Source of the DNA: Alphaproteobacteria bacterium UBA3307
GTDB taxonomy: Bacteria > Pseudomonadota > Alphaproteobacteria > RF32 > CAG-239
DNA length: 6,250 nt
Assembly: GCA_002361365.1 (NCBI GenBank)
Contig: DEST01000043.1
Location: 1-6,250, forward strand
Reading direction: 5' to 3'
Part shown: positions 1 to 6,250 of the stretch, in pieces
Numbering within the stretch: the first letter of the stretch is position 1
Layout: each line of letters starts with the position of its first letter
The notes under the pieces: model-generated
Told to the model about the DNA's origin: nothing
Database searches by the model: none
Seen by the model: the letters and a program-made list of their open reading frames with translations, nothing else
Program-made: the position numbers and the translations under genes

Positions 1-61
1 CGCTAAATTACGGCAAGCATATGGGTAATTCTAAGGTAACCTGTAGAAATTGATAAAAATA

Positions 62-90
62 TTGACAAAACAAAAGTAATACGTTAGTAT
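62..90 (+). promoter_or_regulatory. sigma70-type promoter for the 87-residue protein
   Basis: A perfect -35 hexamer TTGACA lies at 62-67 and a -10 element TAGTAT (one mismatch to TATAAT) at 85-90, with the optimal 17-bp spacer. Initiation would be expected near 97, giving a leader of about 33 nt before the ATG at 130. This is the best promoter match I see in the window. It suggests the small downstream gene has its own transcript and does not depend on readthrough from the left. No operator-like repeat is obvious around it. Confidence 0.7.
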
Positions 91-129
91 CATAATACAC
101 AGCAATTATTTATTCCAAAACATACAATT

Positions 130-393
130 ATGAAAGAATTCAGAGATTTGAATGGGAAGCTAGTGAGTACAGTAAATAATCTGACTCCGCAACTCGAAGC
201 AGAAACAGTTGTAAACGGTAGAGAAAAAGCAGATGTTGTCCGCTTGTATCTTGATGGAGACAGAACTGTTCCGTCTTATGGACCGGCTCGTCCCTGTGTC
301 CGCATAGAATTTGCCGCCGATGGCAAAACTGTGATAGAAATCTCTCTGCTTAATGATCCAGAGGGTGAAAAATTTGAGTGGAAACGCCCTTAA
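130..393 (+). CDS. hypothetical protein, 87 residues, unrecognised
   Basis: I do not recognise this protein. It is 87 residues, hydrophilic and mixed in charge, with no signal peptide and no membrane segment, so it is probably cytosolic. Alternating hydrophobic stretches (VVRLYLDG around 36-43, CVRIEFAADGKTVIEISLL around 56-74) suggest a small mainly beta fold with hairpins turning at the DG positions. The gene is well supported as a transcription unit: a strong promoter ends at 90 and an intrinsic terminator starts just after its stop codon, so it appears monocistronic. The ATG at 130 is the first start downstream of the promoter. It lacks a Shine-Dalgarno sequence (upstream bases are AAAACATACAATT), as does mutS in this window. 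The next gene converges on it from the minus strand. The function is unknown and I find no motif that justifies a guess. Confidence 0.7.
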   Translation: MKEFRDLNGKLVSTVNNLTPQLEAETVVNGREKADVVRLYLDGDRTVPSYGPARPCVRIEFAADGKTVIEISLLNDPEGEKFEWKRP

Positions 394-401
394 GTAATAG
401 C

Positions 402-441
402 AAAAAGGAAGTTCTTTATTGTTAAAGAGCTTCCCTTTTTT
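402..441. terminator. bidirectional intrinsic terminator
   Basis: A 12-bp stem pairs 407-418 with 423-434 across the four-base loop 419-422, with one G-T wobble (412/429). The A-run 402-406 lies on the left and the T-run 436-441 on the right, and these can extend the pairing after a bulged C at 435. Reading rightward, the hairpin followed by T-rich sequence ends the 87-residue gene, whose stop is at 391-393. Reading leftward, the complement of 402-406 supplies a U-tract, so it can also end the minus-strand unit whose last stop codon is at 457-459. This fits its position between convergent genes. Confidence 0.85.
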
Positions 442-456
442 GTTTGCGAAATCAGA

Positions 457-678
457 CTATCTTTGGCATTTTAAAATACGATTGTTGAGATAATCTTCGC
501 TAAAGGTTAAAATGACATAAAATACGACAGGTAAAGCACCAACAAGCCAATAATGCTGAATTAAATCGCATATAACATATTGTTGCAAAGCGTAAATGCC
601 AATAACCAACGCAATGATTAGCAAAGAGATGCGTTCCATTGCGATTCTAAAATAAGAAATAATTTTTTTTGTTTTCAT
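457..678 (-). CDS. small two-helix membrane protein, unrecognised
   Basis: This encodes 73 residues from the ATG at 678. An in-frame TTG at 714 would give 85 residues, but neither start has a convincing Shine-Dalgarno sequence, so I prefer the ATG. Two hydrophobic helices are visible at about residues 17-36 (ISLLIIALVIGIYALQQYVI) and 42-59 (HYWLVGALPVVFYVILTF). Basic residues in both tails (MKTKK...R at the start, NNRILKCQR at the end) predict a hairpin in the inner membrane with both ends in the cytoplasm. There is no signal-peptidase site and no recognisable family motif. It lies 96 bp downstream of the PhoR-like kinase on the same strand, so co-transcription is possible but unproven. Its transcript would end at the bidirectional hairpin at 402-441. 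The function is unknown. A role as a small modulator of the kinase is only a positional guess. Confidence 0.6.
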   Translation of the reverse strand: MKTKKIISYFRIAMERISLLIIALVIGIYALQQYVICDLIQHYWLVGALPVVFYVILTFSEDYLNNRILKCQR

Positions 679-738
679 AATTTGTACGGTTTTATTTGTA
701 AATAATATCTCCAATAATTTGTATAAACTTTTTTAAGT

Positions 739-771
739 ACGTCGAAATTATGATGCAAATTATTACGACGT
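739..771. repeat. imperfect inverted repeat between kinase and small membrane gene
   Basis: ACGTCG (739-744) is repeated inverted as CGACGT (766-771). Partial extra pairing inside the arms (AAATTAT against the ATTATT side, with mismatches) leaves an AT-rich centre. It lies just past the kinase stop codon (775-777) and about 60 bp before the ATG of the small membrane gene, both on the minus strand. It has no T-run after it in the leftward direction, so it is a poor intrinsic terminator for the kinase. It could be a transcription-factor site for the small gene, a transcript-stabilising stem, or chance in an AT-rich gap. Confidence 0.35.
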
Positions 772-774
772 TGT

Positions 775-2187
775 TTAACTTTGTTTGATGGGCAGATATA
801 CCGTAAAGGTATTGCCATTATAGGTTGTAGATGTTACCGTTAAATTGCCGCGATGATGCAATACAATCTGTTTGGCAATAGCTAACCCAAGGCCGGTGCC
901 TTTTATCTTCATATCCTTATGTACTTGCATACGATAAAATTTTTCTGTCAGACGTGACAAATCTTCTTTGTTGATTTTTTGCCCTTTGTTATTGAAGGCA
1001 ATACTGACCGCTCTGCCTTGTGCCACTCCTTGTCCGGCAGCCGGAATTTCCGGTACGGTTTTAAGTTCTATCGTAACTTCTGAATTTTCCGGCGCATATT
1101 TAATGGCGTTATCCAACAAATTTTGCACAATTTGGTGAATTTGCTGATTGTCACCGATTATCTTCGGAATACGATTCAATTCATTAATCGTGACATTAAC
1201 CGAATGCTGAAAAGCCTTAAATTTGAGCGCTTGCGTAATATCATAAATCACCTCGTGCAAATCTACTTTATCTTGCAAGGCCTTATCTTGTCCCATTTCA
1301 AGTTTGGATAGAGAGAGCAAATCTTCTATCAGATTGGACATATATTCGGTTTGTTCTTTCATAATTGCCAAAAAGGCATCACGCGCATCAGCGTCATCGT
1401 GTGCCGATGTTTGCAGAGTTTCAATAAAGCCGGAAATCACAGAAAGCGGGGTGCGTAATTCATGACTGGCATTAGCTACAAAATCTGATTGCATTTTTTC
1501 CAAACTCAGAGCTTTGCTGATGTCATAAAGCGCAACTACGGCAGCCGCGCGTCCTCTGAGTTCTCGCGGCAAACCCGAAATATGAGCATAAATCTGCCGA
1601 TTTCCGTATTCCGGTGCGTGAAAAATCACACTTTCCGATTCGCTTTTATCTTTCAGTACTTTTTCAATGGAGGCAATAAAAATATTGGTAGAAAAAAGGT
1701 GGTCAATATTTTGAGATACAATTTTTTCTCCCAATAGCAACCGTGCCGGCAAATTTGAATTGGTAACATTTCCTTCATTATCAAGCATTAAAATCGGGTC
1801 AGGCAAAGTGTCAAACACTGCCGCATCGGAGAGTGCTTGTGCCTCTAAGGTGTCGGTTTTAGACATCAGTAGCTTGTATAGTGTGCCTATAGCTTTTGCT
1901 ACATCTCTGATGTCTCCGTCAGACAATGCCAGCGGGCGAATATTTTCACCTTGCACCAACGAAACCACATAATGCCGCAAAATTTGCAATTCGGTACTTA
2001 TGGGGAATAGTAGAAAAAAGTTTAGAAACAGGTTAACAAAATAGCATAAACAAGCTGTAGAAATAGGTATTATATGCAAAAATGCCAATCCGGAAAATAC
2101 GGCTCCAATCGGTAAAGATAAAATCAGCGCACGCAATAAAAAACGGCGTTTGAAATCTAAATTTTTTAAGCCAAATTCGAGCGACAT
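775..2187 (-). CDS. phoR: PhoR-like membrane sensor histidine kinase
   Basis: This 470-residue kinase belongs to the PhoR/HisKA group, whose members phosphorylate an OmpR-class regulator (PhoB for true PhoR) in response to phosphate supply. Two membrane helices (about 18-40 and 42-63) are joined by almost no periplasmic loop, as in PhoR proteins that sense through transporter partners. A linker leads to a PAS domain (about 120-222), then the dimerisation helix with H-box FVANASHELRTPL (236-248, phospho-acceptor His242). The ATPase domain has N-box QNLLDNAIKYAP (355-366, Mg-binding Asn360), F-box EKFYRM (415-420) and G2 KGTGLGLAIAK (429-439). The G1 box is aberrant: NKGQKI at 400-405 stands where DxGxGI is expected, so the adenine-contacting Asp is Asn. 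The ATG at 2187 has a weak GGA eight bases upstream. No response regulator, pst or phoU gene lies nearby, so phosphate specificity is inferred from family resemblance only. It is transcribed divergently from mutS. Confidence 0.85.
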   Translation of the reverse strand: MSLEFGLKNLDFKRRFLLRALILSLPIGAVFSGLAFLHIIPISTACLCYFVNLFLNFFLLFPISTELQILRHYVVSLVQGENIRPLALSDGDIRDVAKAIGTLYKLLMSKTDTLEAQALSDAAVFDTLPDPILMLDNEGNVTNSNLPARLLLGEKIVSQNIDHLFSTNIFIASIEKVLKDKSESESVIFHAPEYGNRQIYAHISGLPRELRGRAAAVVALYDISKALSLEKMQSDFVANASHELRTPLSVISGFIETLQTSAHDDADARDAFLAIMKEQTEYMSNLIEDLLSLSKLEMGQDKALQDKVDLHEVIYDITQALKFKAFQHSVNVTINELNRIPKIIGDNQQIHQIVQNLLDNAIKYAPENSEVTIELKTVPEIPAAGQGVAQGRAVSIAFNNKGQKINKEDLSRLTEKFYRMQVHKDMKIKGTGLGLAIAKQIVLHHRGNLTVTSTTYNGNTFTVYLPIKQS

Positions 2188-2284
2188 CTGAATTATCCGT
2201 CTATAAAGTTAATAAAATACTGGACTAAAATTTGAATCATTATAAAATACAAGAAGTTTAAATAAATTTAAGATTTAGAATAAA
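2188..2284. promoter_or_regulatory. divergent phoR/mutS intergenic promoter region
   Basis: This 97-bp, strongly AT-rich gap separates the start codons of the leftward kinase and rightward mutS, so it should hold promoters for both. On the minus strand a perfect TATAAT is read at 2244-2239, but I see no good -35 at 16-18 bp. On the plus strand TTGAAT (2232-2237) followed by TTAAAT (2258-2263) is the nearest match, with a poor 20-bp spacer. AT-richness makes such hexamers likely by chance, so only the regional assignment is firm. Neither gene has a strong Shine-Dalgarno sequence: the kinase has GGA at -8, and mutS has only AGAATAAA before its ATG. Confidence 0.45.
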
Positions 2285-4966
2285 ATGTCTGAAGATGCTA
2301 AAATATCACCGGGTATGGTGCAATACTTAAAAATCAAAAAAGAATATGCGGGGTATCTTATTTTTTATCGCATGGGTGATTTTTATGAGCTTTTCTTTGA
2401 TGACGCTGTTACCGCATCTCCTGTGATGGGAATAGCCTTAACGCATCGTGGTACAATGAACGGTGAACCGATTCCAATGTGCGGAGTGCCTTTTCATGCC
2501 TATGAGATTTATTTGGCAAAGCTTATTAAAGCCGGTTATAAGGTGGCAATTTGTGAGCAAACCGAAGATCCGGAAGAAGCTCGGCAACGCAGGTCAATAG
2601 TGCGGCGCGAAGTCGTTCGTTTGGTAACATCAGGTACTCTGACGGAAGACACACTTTTGGAAGCGCGCAAAAATAATTATCTGTTGTGTTTGTGTAAAAA
2701 TAAAAATACATACGGTGTGGCTTGGTTGGATATGTCTACCGGTGAATTTTATACCAAAACACTGACTGTTACCGATAAAACCGAAGCCGCTGAAGTTTTT
2801 GGTGTTTTAAGCCAACTGCGCCCGGGAGAAATTATTGTATCGGATTCTTTATTGCAAAATCCGGAATTATTTCATATTTTTAATGAGTATAAAGAAAAAC
2901 TTTCGGTGTTGCCGCAAGCACGCTTTAATTATACCGGCGCATATAAAATAATGCTTGAATTTTATGAAATTGCCTCGCTCGATTCGTTTGGCAATTTTGA
3001 AAAACCGGAAATTACGGCGGCAGGCATAGTTTTAGAATATGTAAAGAATACCCAAAAAGTGCAATTACCGCGCATATCTAATCCTATAAAAATTAAAGAT
3101 TCGCGCTATATGGAAATGGACGCGGCTACACGCTATAATCTTGATTTGTTAGATGGTCCGCACGGCAGCTCGCTGATTGCGGTGATGGATAAAACCATTA
3201 CCGGAGCCGGCGCTCGAATGTTGGCAAAGCGTTTGGCTATGCCATTATTGGAGCTTAATGCCATAAACACACGTTTAGATGCTGTCGAATTTTTTTACAA
3301 ACATAATGAAGTTCGTCAAAATTTACGGTCTTTATTAAAAGCTTGTCCTGATTTGGAAAGATGTGTTTCACGTCTGAGTGTCGGGAGAGGTGGACCACGC
3401 GATATTAACTCAATAGGGCAAACATTTAACGCTCTGCCACAGCTACGGCGTTGCGTGAAGATGTATCGGCAAATAGGTGTTGTTGACGAATTACCTCCGG
3501 CAATTGAAGGGATTTTAAGTCGTTTTGCTGACCATAGCGTCTTGGCAGATAAAATTGACAGAGCTTTGAAAAATCCAGAAGATACTAAGAGCGGGGAATT
3601 GCCGCTTCTGGCTCGCGACGGAGAGTTTATTGCCGATGGTTACAGTGATGATTTAGATGCAATGCGTACATTGCGCGACCGCGGCGAAGAAATGGTAAAA
3701 AAACTGGAAACTAAATATCAACAGCAAACACAAATCACTAATCTTAAAATCAGAAAAAATAATGTTATCGGTTATTTTGTTGAAGTGCCGCTAAAGTACA
3801 CGAATCAGCTCTTAAATGATGCTACCTTTATACATCGGCAGTCAGTATTGAATGCCACTCGTTTTACTTCAGCCGAATTGACTAAGTTGGAAAACGATAT
3901 TCGCAGTGCTAAAGAAAAAGCACTGATGCTTGAAATAGCAATTTTTGATGATATAGTGCACGATATTTTGCTTTCGGCAGAAGATATTTGCCGTACAGCT
4001 TCAGCTTTAGCCGAATTAGATGTTTCTGCGGCATTGGCTGATTTGGCTCTGGAAAATAATTATTGCCGCCCGCAACTGGATGACAGTATCATATTTGAAA
4101 TAGAAGAAGGTCGCCACCCGATTGTTGAAGATGCAATACGCAAAAATAATGAAGGCTCATTTGTCGGCAATAATTGCAGTCTGAATCAGTCGGACAATCG
4201 GATTTGGCTGATAACCGGACCTAATATGGCCGGAAAATCAACATTTTTACGACAAAATGCATTGATTGCAATAATGGCACAATGTGGTTCGTTTGTGCCG
4301 GCAAAATCCGCACATATCGGCTTGGTCAACAAGGTTTTTTCTCGCGTGGGAGCGTCAGATGACTTATCACGCGGACGGTCGACTTTTATGGTAGAAATGC
4401 TTGAAACTGCATCTATTTTAAACCGCGCCGATGAACACTCTTTTGTGATTTTAGATGAAATCGGGCGCGGTACCGCAACTTTTGACGGCTTGTCAATTGC
4501 TTGGGCTGTGGTGGAATATTTGCACGAATCCAACAAATGCCGTGCTTTGTTTGCTACGCATTATCACGAATTGGCGGTATTGGCACAAAAATTATCGGCT
4601 TTGACATTACATTGTATGAAAATTAAAGAATTTAATGAGCAGGTAATTTTCTTGCATGAGATAATAGACGGCGCGGCTGACCGCTCATACGGAATACAGG
4701 TGGCAAAACTGGCAGGTTTACCGAAAGCGGTAATCTCACGGGCAGATCAGGTTTTAAAAAAGTTGGAAAAAGTCAATCAAAAAAAGACCACCTTGGATTT
4801 GAGCGATGAGCTTCCGCTGTTTACTTTTGCACAGGAAAAAATGGAAGAATCGGTTGAAAAAATTTCGGCTGTGGAAACGGCATTGGCCGCAATTGAACCG
4901 GATAATTTAAGTGCGCGCGAGGCTTTGAATAAGATTTATGAGTTGAAAGAACTTTTGGGAAAATGA
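2285..4966 (+). CDS. mutS: DNA mismatch repair protein MutS
   Basis: MutS dimers scan DNA, bind mismatches and small loops, and on ATP exchange form a sliding clamp that recruits MutL. The 893 residues match the usual 850-920. The mismatch-reading domain carries the Phe-x-Glu wedge in MGDFYELF (Phe33, Glu35). A connector follows (about 130-265), then the lever/core with TRYNLDLLDG (from 282) and GRGGPRDINS. The DNA clamp includes NLKIRKNNVIGYFVEV (from 486). The ATPase has Walker A GPNMAGKST (645-653), the signature RGRSTFMVEMLETASIL, Walker B ILDEIGRGT (Asp724, Glu725) and ATHYHEL (from 757, His759). ELPLF (842-846) in the tail resembles a beta-clamp binding motif, and the C-terminal helix PDNLSAREALNKIYELKELL fits the tetramer-forming tail. 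No key residue is missing. The ATG at 2285 sits about 30 codons before the wedge, as expected. It heads a tight cluster, its TGA overlapping the next start by four bases. Confidence 0.98.
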   Translation: MSEDAKISPGMVQYLKIKKEYAGYLIFYRMGDFYELFFDDAVTASPVMGIALTHRGTMNGEPIPMCGVPFHAYEIYLAKLIKAGYKVAICEQTEDPEEARQRRSIVRREVVRLVTSGTLTEDTLLEARKNNYLLCLCKNKNTYGVAWLDMSTGEFYTKTLTVTDKTEAAEVFGVLSQLRPGEIIVSDSLLQNPELFHIFNEYKEKLSVLPQARFNYTGAYKIMLEFYEIASLDSFGNFEKPEITAAGIVLEYVKNTQKVQLPRISNPIKIKDSRYMEMDAATRYNLDLLDGPHGSSLIAVMDKTITGAGARMLAKRLAMPLLELNAINTRLDAVEFFYKHNEVRQNLRSLLKACPDLERCVSRLSVGRGGPRDINSIGQTFNALPQLRRCVKMYRQIGVVDELPPAIEGILSRFADHSVLADKIDRALKNPEDTKSGELPLLARDGEFIADGYSDDLDAMRTLRDRGEEMVKKLETKYQQQTQITNLKIRKNNVIGYFVEVPLKYTNQLLNDATFIHRQSVLNATRFTSAELTKLENDIRSAKEKALMLEIAIFDDIVHDILLSAEDICRTASALAELDVSAALADLALENNYCRPQLDDSIIFEIEEGRHPIVEDAIRKNNEGSFVGNNCSLNQSDNRIWLITGPNMAGKSTFLRQNALIAIMAQCGSFVPAKSAHIGLVNKVFSRVGASDDLSRGRSTFMVEMLETASILNRADEHSFVILDEIGRGTATFDGLSIAWAVVEYLHESNKCRALFATHYHELAVLAQKLSALTLHCMKIKEFNEQVIFLHEIIDGAADRSYGIQVAKLAGLPKAVISRADQVLKKLEKVNQKKTTLDLSDELPLFTFAQEKMEESVEKISAVETALAAIEPDNLSAREALNKIYELKELLGK

Positions 4967-5373
4967 CAATGGAAATTAAAGAATATTTCAAAAATTATAC
5001 TGATTTTGTGGATTCGGTAACAGCAGAGGTTTCAAAGAATGATGCAGCTTTTACCGAACGTTTTAAGCAACTATCAGTACAGCTTGGCGGTAATTATTCG
5101 CGGCTCGATAATGCAATTGCCGGTTTGGCAGGGGAAAGCGGTGAGGTGGCTGATTTGTGGAAAAAGGTAAAGTATCATGGTTTGGAATATGATGCACAAA
5201 CTCGCGAAAAATTTCAAAAAGAACTCGGCGATGTTTGTTGGTATTTGTTTCAAACCGCATACGCTCTGAATATGCCTATGAATGAAATTATTGATGCTAA
5301 TGTGGCAAAACTGAAACAGCGTCATTCTCACGGATTTTCGGCGGAATATATGCAACAAAAGAAAGGTGATTAA
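4963..5373 (+). CDS. MazG-like nucleotide pyrophosphohydrolase
   Basis: This is a single-domain, all-alpha MazG-type NTP pyrophosphohydrolase of 136 residues, a family that hydrolyses (d)NTPs to NMP and pyrophosphate with Mg2+. The metal-binding pattern ExxE-(12-28)-ExxD is complete: Glu58 and Glu61 in GLAGESGEVADLWKK, then 25 residues, then Glu87 and Asp90 in KELGDVCWYL. The tail NEIIDANVAKLKQRHSHGF is also typical of the family. About 45 residues precede the core, and their role is unclear. The ATG at 4963 overlaps the mutS stop (ATGA). A second in-frame ATG at 4969 has GGGA eight bases upstream (4957-4960) and may be the true start, which would remove two residues. The next gene begins immediately after its stop. 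Clearing damaged or excess dNTPs beside MutS is an attractive role, but the substrate cannot be read from the sequence. It is too short to be the two-domain MazG of E. coli. Confidence 0.88.
   Translation: MTMEIKEYFKNYTDFVDSVTAEVSKNDAAFTERFKQLSVQLGGNYSRLDNAIAGLAGESGEVADLWKKVKYHGLEYDAQTREKFQKELGDVCWYLFQTAYALNMPMNEIIDANVAKLKQRHSHGFSAEYMQQKKGD
5363..5366 (+). promoter_or_regulatory. ribosome binding site of priA
   Basis: AAGG lies seven bases before the ATG at 5374 (AAGGTGATTAAATG) and inside the last codons of the MazG-like gene. It is the clearest Shine-Dalgarno sequence in the window and fixes the priA start. The stop TAA (5371-5373) directly abuts the priA ATG, which favours coupled translation within one transcript. 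Confidence 0.65.
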
Positions 5374-6250
5374 ATGCCGCAAACCATTGGCGTGATGTTG
5401 CCGCTACCATTTGATAAACCATTTGATTATACGGCGGAAACATCTGTTAAAATCGGTCAGATTGTGGAAGTTCCGTTTGGCAAGGAAAAGCAAATCGGCG
5501 TAGTTTGGACATTGCAAGCAACTTCCGGATTGGAACAGGCTAAAATAAAACCTATTTTGAAGCAATTTGACTTTCCGCCGCTGACGCCGCAAATGTTGGA
5601 ATTTATAAAATGGGTGGCACGTTATAATATGGCGCCACTCGGTTCGGTTTTAAAAATGGTTATCAGTGTTCGCGCGGTGTTTGAACCTTCGCCGATGACA
5701 ACGTTATACACTCTTTCCGGTAAAACATTGGCAGAAGCAAAACTCAAAAATTCTGACGCGCGTTGGCACGTTATGGATTTGTTGAAACACGCACCCTATA
5801 CCAGACAAGAAATTGCCGCCGGTGCCGGAGTAAGTCAAAGTGTGATAAAAACGCTGATAGATGCTGAAGTGCTCATACCGATTTATGTTGAAAACAAAAA
5901 AGAATTTACTGAACCGCTCGGAGATTTTCTGAAAGTTGAATTGACAGCTGAACAACAAAAAGCGGCAGAATTGCTATGCCGTAAGGTCGGAAACGGTTTT
6001 TCGGTAACATTATTGGATGGTATTACTGGCTCAGGTAAAACAGAGGTTTATTTTGAGGCTGTAGCCGCGGCATTGGAACAAAATACGCAGGTTTTGATTT
6101 TAGTGCCGGAAATTTCTCTTACAGCGCAATGGCTTAGCCGTTTTCAAAAAAGGTTTGGCGTGCGTCCGGCGTGCTGGCATTCTGGACTGAGTCTTAAAGA
6201 ACGTACCGATACTTGGAAGGCGATTATTGAAGGACGAGTTAAAGTAATTG
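5374..6250 (+). CDS. priA: primosomal protein N' PriA (3' end beyond window)
   Basis: PriA is the 3'-5' superfamily 2 helicase that recognises stalled forks and D-loops and reloads the replicative helicase. About 292 codons are present of roughly 730 usual, open to the right edge without a stop. The N-terminal DNA-3'-end binding domain is seen in GVMLPLPFDKPFDYTA (6-21) and GQIVEVPFGKEKQIGVVW (28-45). A winged-helix region follows at about 110-175 (TRQEIAAGAGVSQSVIKTL). The helicase core then begins with LTAEQQKA and Walker A DGITGSGKTEVY (Gly216 to Lys222-Thr223), motif Ia ILVPEISLTAQ (from 242) and the PriA-typical WHSGLSLKERTDTWKAI. The Walker B/DEEH box and the zinc-binding cysteines would lie beyond the window and cannot be checked. 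The start at 5374 is supported by AAGG at seven bases and by abutting the upstream stop codon. It is the third gene of the mutS cluster. Confidence 0.95.
   Translation, partial: MPQTIGVMLPLPFDKPFDYTAETSVKIGQIVEVPFGKEKQIGVVWTLQATSGLEQAKIKPILKQFDFPPLTPQMLEFIKWVARYNMAPLGSVLKMVISVRAVFEPSPMTTLYTLSGKTLAEAKLKNSDARWHVMDLLKHAPYTRQEIAAGAGVSQSVIKTLIDAEVLIPIYVENKKEFTEPLGDFLKVELTAEQQKAAELLCRKVGNGFSVTLLDGITGSGKTEVYFEAVAAALEQNTQVLILVPEISLTAQWLSRFQKRFGVRPACWHSGLSLKERTDTWKAIIEGRVKVI

Noticed and set aside
1..53. Possible tail of a gene entering from the left edge (frames ending at TAA 26-28 or TGA 51-53)
   Set aside because: Only 8 or 16 codons would be visible, and neither is recognisable, so no frame can be preferred.
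130..678. The two small convergent genes read as a toxin-antitoxin or defence pair
   Set aside because: They are convergent rather than co-transcribed, separated by a terminator, and neither carries a toxin, antitoxin or nuclease motif.
679..714. In-frame TTG start giving an 85-residue version of the small membrane protein
   Set aside because: It has no ribosome binding site upstream, adds only a polar 12-residue stretch before the first helix, and an ATG is available at 678. It remains possible but is less likely.
4235..4243. Ala649 in the MutS Walker A motif (GPNMAGKST rather than GPNMGGKST) as a defect
   Set aside because: Ala at this position is a common variant in alphaproteobacterial MutS, and the catalytic Gly-Lys-Ser/Thr residues are intact.
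4186..4536. Antisense open frame of 116 codons inside mutS
   Set aside because: It lies opposite the most conserved ATPase part of MutS, shows no protein-like motif and is explained as a shadow of that gene.
4963..5373. Reading the MazG-like gene as linked to a MazEF toxin system or a phage remnant
   Set aside because: No mazE, mazF or phage gene is nearby. The gene sits inside a housekeeping cluster with similar base composition.
5074..5382. Antisense open frame of 102 codons opposite the MazG-like gene
   Set aside because: The plus-strand frame has a complete metal-binding motif and operon-style junctions. The antisense frame is a Phe/Ile/His-rich artefact of complementing it.

Overview
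The window looks like a chromosomal housekeeping segment from an AT-rich alphaproteobacterium. I base this on the MutS and the PhoR-type kinase, whose signature stretches (for example GPNMAGKST and ILDEIGRGTATFDG in MutS, SDFVANASHELRTPL in the kinase) read like alphaproteobacterial versions. The low GC content suggests a host-associated or uncultured lineage. That placement is inference from motif recognition, not a search.

Layout, left to right. Positions 1-129 hold no gene I can call, but they contain a good sigma70-type promoter (62-90). It drives an unrecognised 87-residue cytosolic protein (130-393). A strong hairpin with U-tracts on both strands (402-441) ends that gene and also the leftward transcripts arriving from the other side. 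On the minus strand follow a small two-helix membrane protein (457-678) and a PhoR-family membrane histidine kinase (775-2187). A 97-bp AT-rich divergent intergenic region (2188-2284) separates the kinase from a rightward DNA-maintenance cluster: mutS (2285-4966), a MazG-like nucleotide pyrophosphohydrolase (4963-5373) and priA (5374 to beyond the right edge). The last three are packed without gaps (an ATGA overlap, then TAA directly followed by ATG), so they very probably share a transcript.

Functionally, the right half combines mismatch recognition (MutS), clearance of NTP/dNTP species (MazG-like) and replication restart (PriA), a plausible genome-integrity operon. The left half is a sensor kinase without an adjacent response regulator or phosphate-transport genes, plus two small proteins of unknown role. 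I see no mobile element, CRISPR array, RNA gene or defence system. The most notable anomaly is the G1 box of the PhoR-like kinase: the normally invariant adenine-binding Asp is Asn and the second Gly is Lys, while the H, N and G2 motifs look intact. The other points worth following are the mutS/mazG-like/priA linkage and the two unrecognised small proteins.
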